Source: Chloroflexota bacterium (GTDB taxonomy: Bacteria > Chloroflexota > Limnocylindria > Limnocylindrales > CSP1-4). From it: a stretch of DNA of 14,125 nt. The notes under the pieces are model-generated. The model was not told where the DNA came from. It did no database searches and saw only the letters and a program-made list of their open reading frames with translations. How positions within the stretch are numbered: the stretch's first letter is position 1; every line of letters starts with the position of its first letter. The stretch lies in contig JADGQG010000030.1 in the NCBI GenBank assembly GCA_017882025.1, positions 1 through 14,125 of the forward strand. Reading direction: 5' to 3'. Of this stretch, positions 13,217 through 14,125 are shown in pieces. The position numbers and the translations under genes were made by a program.

Positions 13217-14125
13217 ATGGCCGACCCGCGCGGCGCCGAGCTTGCCGCCGGGCGCCTCCTCGAGCTCGCTGTCGCCGACCTCGCGCTCATCGAGCGCGTC
13301 CGGATCACGTTCGCGGCGGGCTTCAACGTGCTGACCGGCGAGACCGGCGCCGGGAAGAGCCTCCTCATCGACGCCCTGGGCCTCGCGCTCGGCGCACGGG
13401 CAGACCCGGGGCTCGTGCGCCACGGCGCCGACACGGCGCGCGTCGAGGCGCTCTTTGATCGGCTCCCGGAGCCGCTCGTCTGCGTCCGCGAGGTGGGCGC
13501 GAACGGCCGATCGGTGGCGCGCGTGGACGATGAGACGGTCACGGCCGGGCGACTGGCGTCCGTGGCCGGGCCGCTCGTGGAGATCCACGGGCAGCGGGAC
13601 CAGGGCCGGCTGCTGGACGAGCGCTGGCAGCGAGAGCTGCTGGATGGCTACGGCGGCCACGCCGCCGAGCGGTCCGCGGTCGCCGCCGCCGTGGCGGCCT
13701 GGCGAGAGAACCAGGCGGCGCTCGTGGCGCTCGCGATCGACCCGCTCGAGCTGGAGCGCCGGATCGCGCTCCTGGAGCACGAGGCCGAGGAGATCGCGGG
13801 CGCCAGGCTGGTCCCCGGCGAGGCGGCCGCGATCCGGGCCCGCCTCGACGCGTCGCGTCACGGCGAGGCCATCGCGCGCGGGTCCGCAGCGCTGGCCGCA
13901 CTGCTCGGCGGCGACGAAGGCGGGTCGGATGCGGCTCCCGGTGCGCGCGAGCAGGCGGCACTCGCCGCCGCCGAGGCGACTGCCCTCACGCGGCTCGATG
14001 CACGCTACGGACCCCTCGTGGAGCGCCTGGCGGGTGCGGCCGCCGAGCTGGAGGACGTCGCGTCCGAGACGCGCCGCCTGGCCGAGACGGTCGATCACGA
14101 CCCGGCTGCGCTCGCGGTCCTTGAG
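13217..14125 (+). CDS. recN: DNA repair protein RecN, N-terminal part (partial)
   Basis: The frame from ATG 13217 stays open to the window edge (303 codons), so the gene continues outside; RecN is usually about 550 residues. RecN is an SMC-like ATPase acting in double-strand break repair. Visible are the opening LLELAVADLALIERVRITF (14-32), the Walker A site GETGAGKS (41-48) and the family motif EIHGQRDQGRLLD (about 122-134), where most RecN proteins have HGQHD/E. From about residue 150 the sequence becomes Ala/Glu/Leu/Arg-rich helix, the start of the coiled coil. The stretch between VEALFD and REVGANGRS is shorter than I expect for RecN by roughly 20 residues. Walker B and the signature motif would lie beyond the edge. 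Start: three bases after nadK, without a clear ribosome site, so translation is probably coupled. Confidence 0.95.
   Translation, partial: MADPRGAELAAGRLLELAVADLALIERVRITFAAGFNVLTGETGAGKSLLIDALGLALGARADPGLVRHGADTARVEALFDRLPEPLVCVREVGANGRSVARVDDETVTAGRLASVAGPLVEIHGQRDQGRLLDERWQRELLDGYGGHAAERSAVAAAVAAWRENQAALVALAIDPLELERRIALLEHEAEEIAGARLVPGEAAAIRARLDASRHGEAIARGSAALAALLGGDEGGSDAAPGAREQAALAAAEATALTRLDARYGPLVERLAGAAAELEDVASETRRLAETVDHDPAALAVLE

Noticed and set aside
11276..14098. 940-residue open frame on the minus strand
   Set aside because: It lies opposite dxs, tlyA, nadK and recN, which are all clear genes; the protein is Arg/Ala/Gly-rich without any motif. Long antisense frames are expected at this GC content.

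Overview
This is a GC-rich bacterial window with 13 protein-coding genes, all on the + strand and tightly packed. The two end genes are cut by the window edges: the 3' end of alaS on the left and the 5' part of recN on the right. No gene-free stretch exceeds 300 bases; the largest gaps are 112 bp (xseB-dxs), 105 bp (pepP-efp) and 57 bp (dxs-tlyA). I saw no tRNA, rRNA, CRISPR array, insertion sequence or phage module. Gene content, the EF-P loop sequence and an FtsA-like/baseplate-J-like pair suggest a high-GC member of the Chloroflexota (Limnocylindria/Ellin6529-like). That placement is an inference from protein flavour only.

Left part (1-5454): alaS end, an FtsA-like actin-fold ATPase, a single-pass membrane protein with a baseplate-J-like extracytoplasmic domain, ruvX and mltG. 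The alaS-ruvX-mltG order is a common bacterial arrangement; here a cytoskeletal-type ATPase and a membrane protein sit inside it. From the FtsA-like gene to mltG the spacing is 10 bp, then 4-base stop/start overlaps (GTGA, ATGA), so co-expression is likely. This pair is the least understood part of the window.

Middle part (5459-9247): an M24B Xaa-Pro peptidase, then a gap with a striking inverted repeat and an extended -10 promoter, then efp, xseA, a small unannotated one-TM protein, and xseB. The small protein overlaps both exonuclease VII subunit genes by 8 bp, and each junction has its own GGAGG site.

Right part (9360-14125): dxs, with several altered conserved motifs; tlyA, whose GTG appears to lie at the transcription start (leaderless); nadK; and recN. 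The classical gene string around xseA/xseB/dxs/tlyA/recN is recognisable, but nusB, folD, ispA and argR are absent from the places they often occupy.

Together these are core housekeeping genes (translation, DNA repair, isoprenoid precursor synthesis, NADP supply, peptidoglycan trimming). The FtsA-like/baseplate-J-like pair and the small TM protein are the elements whose roles cannot be assigned.
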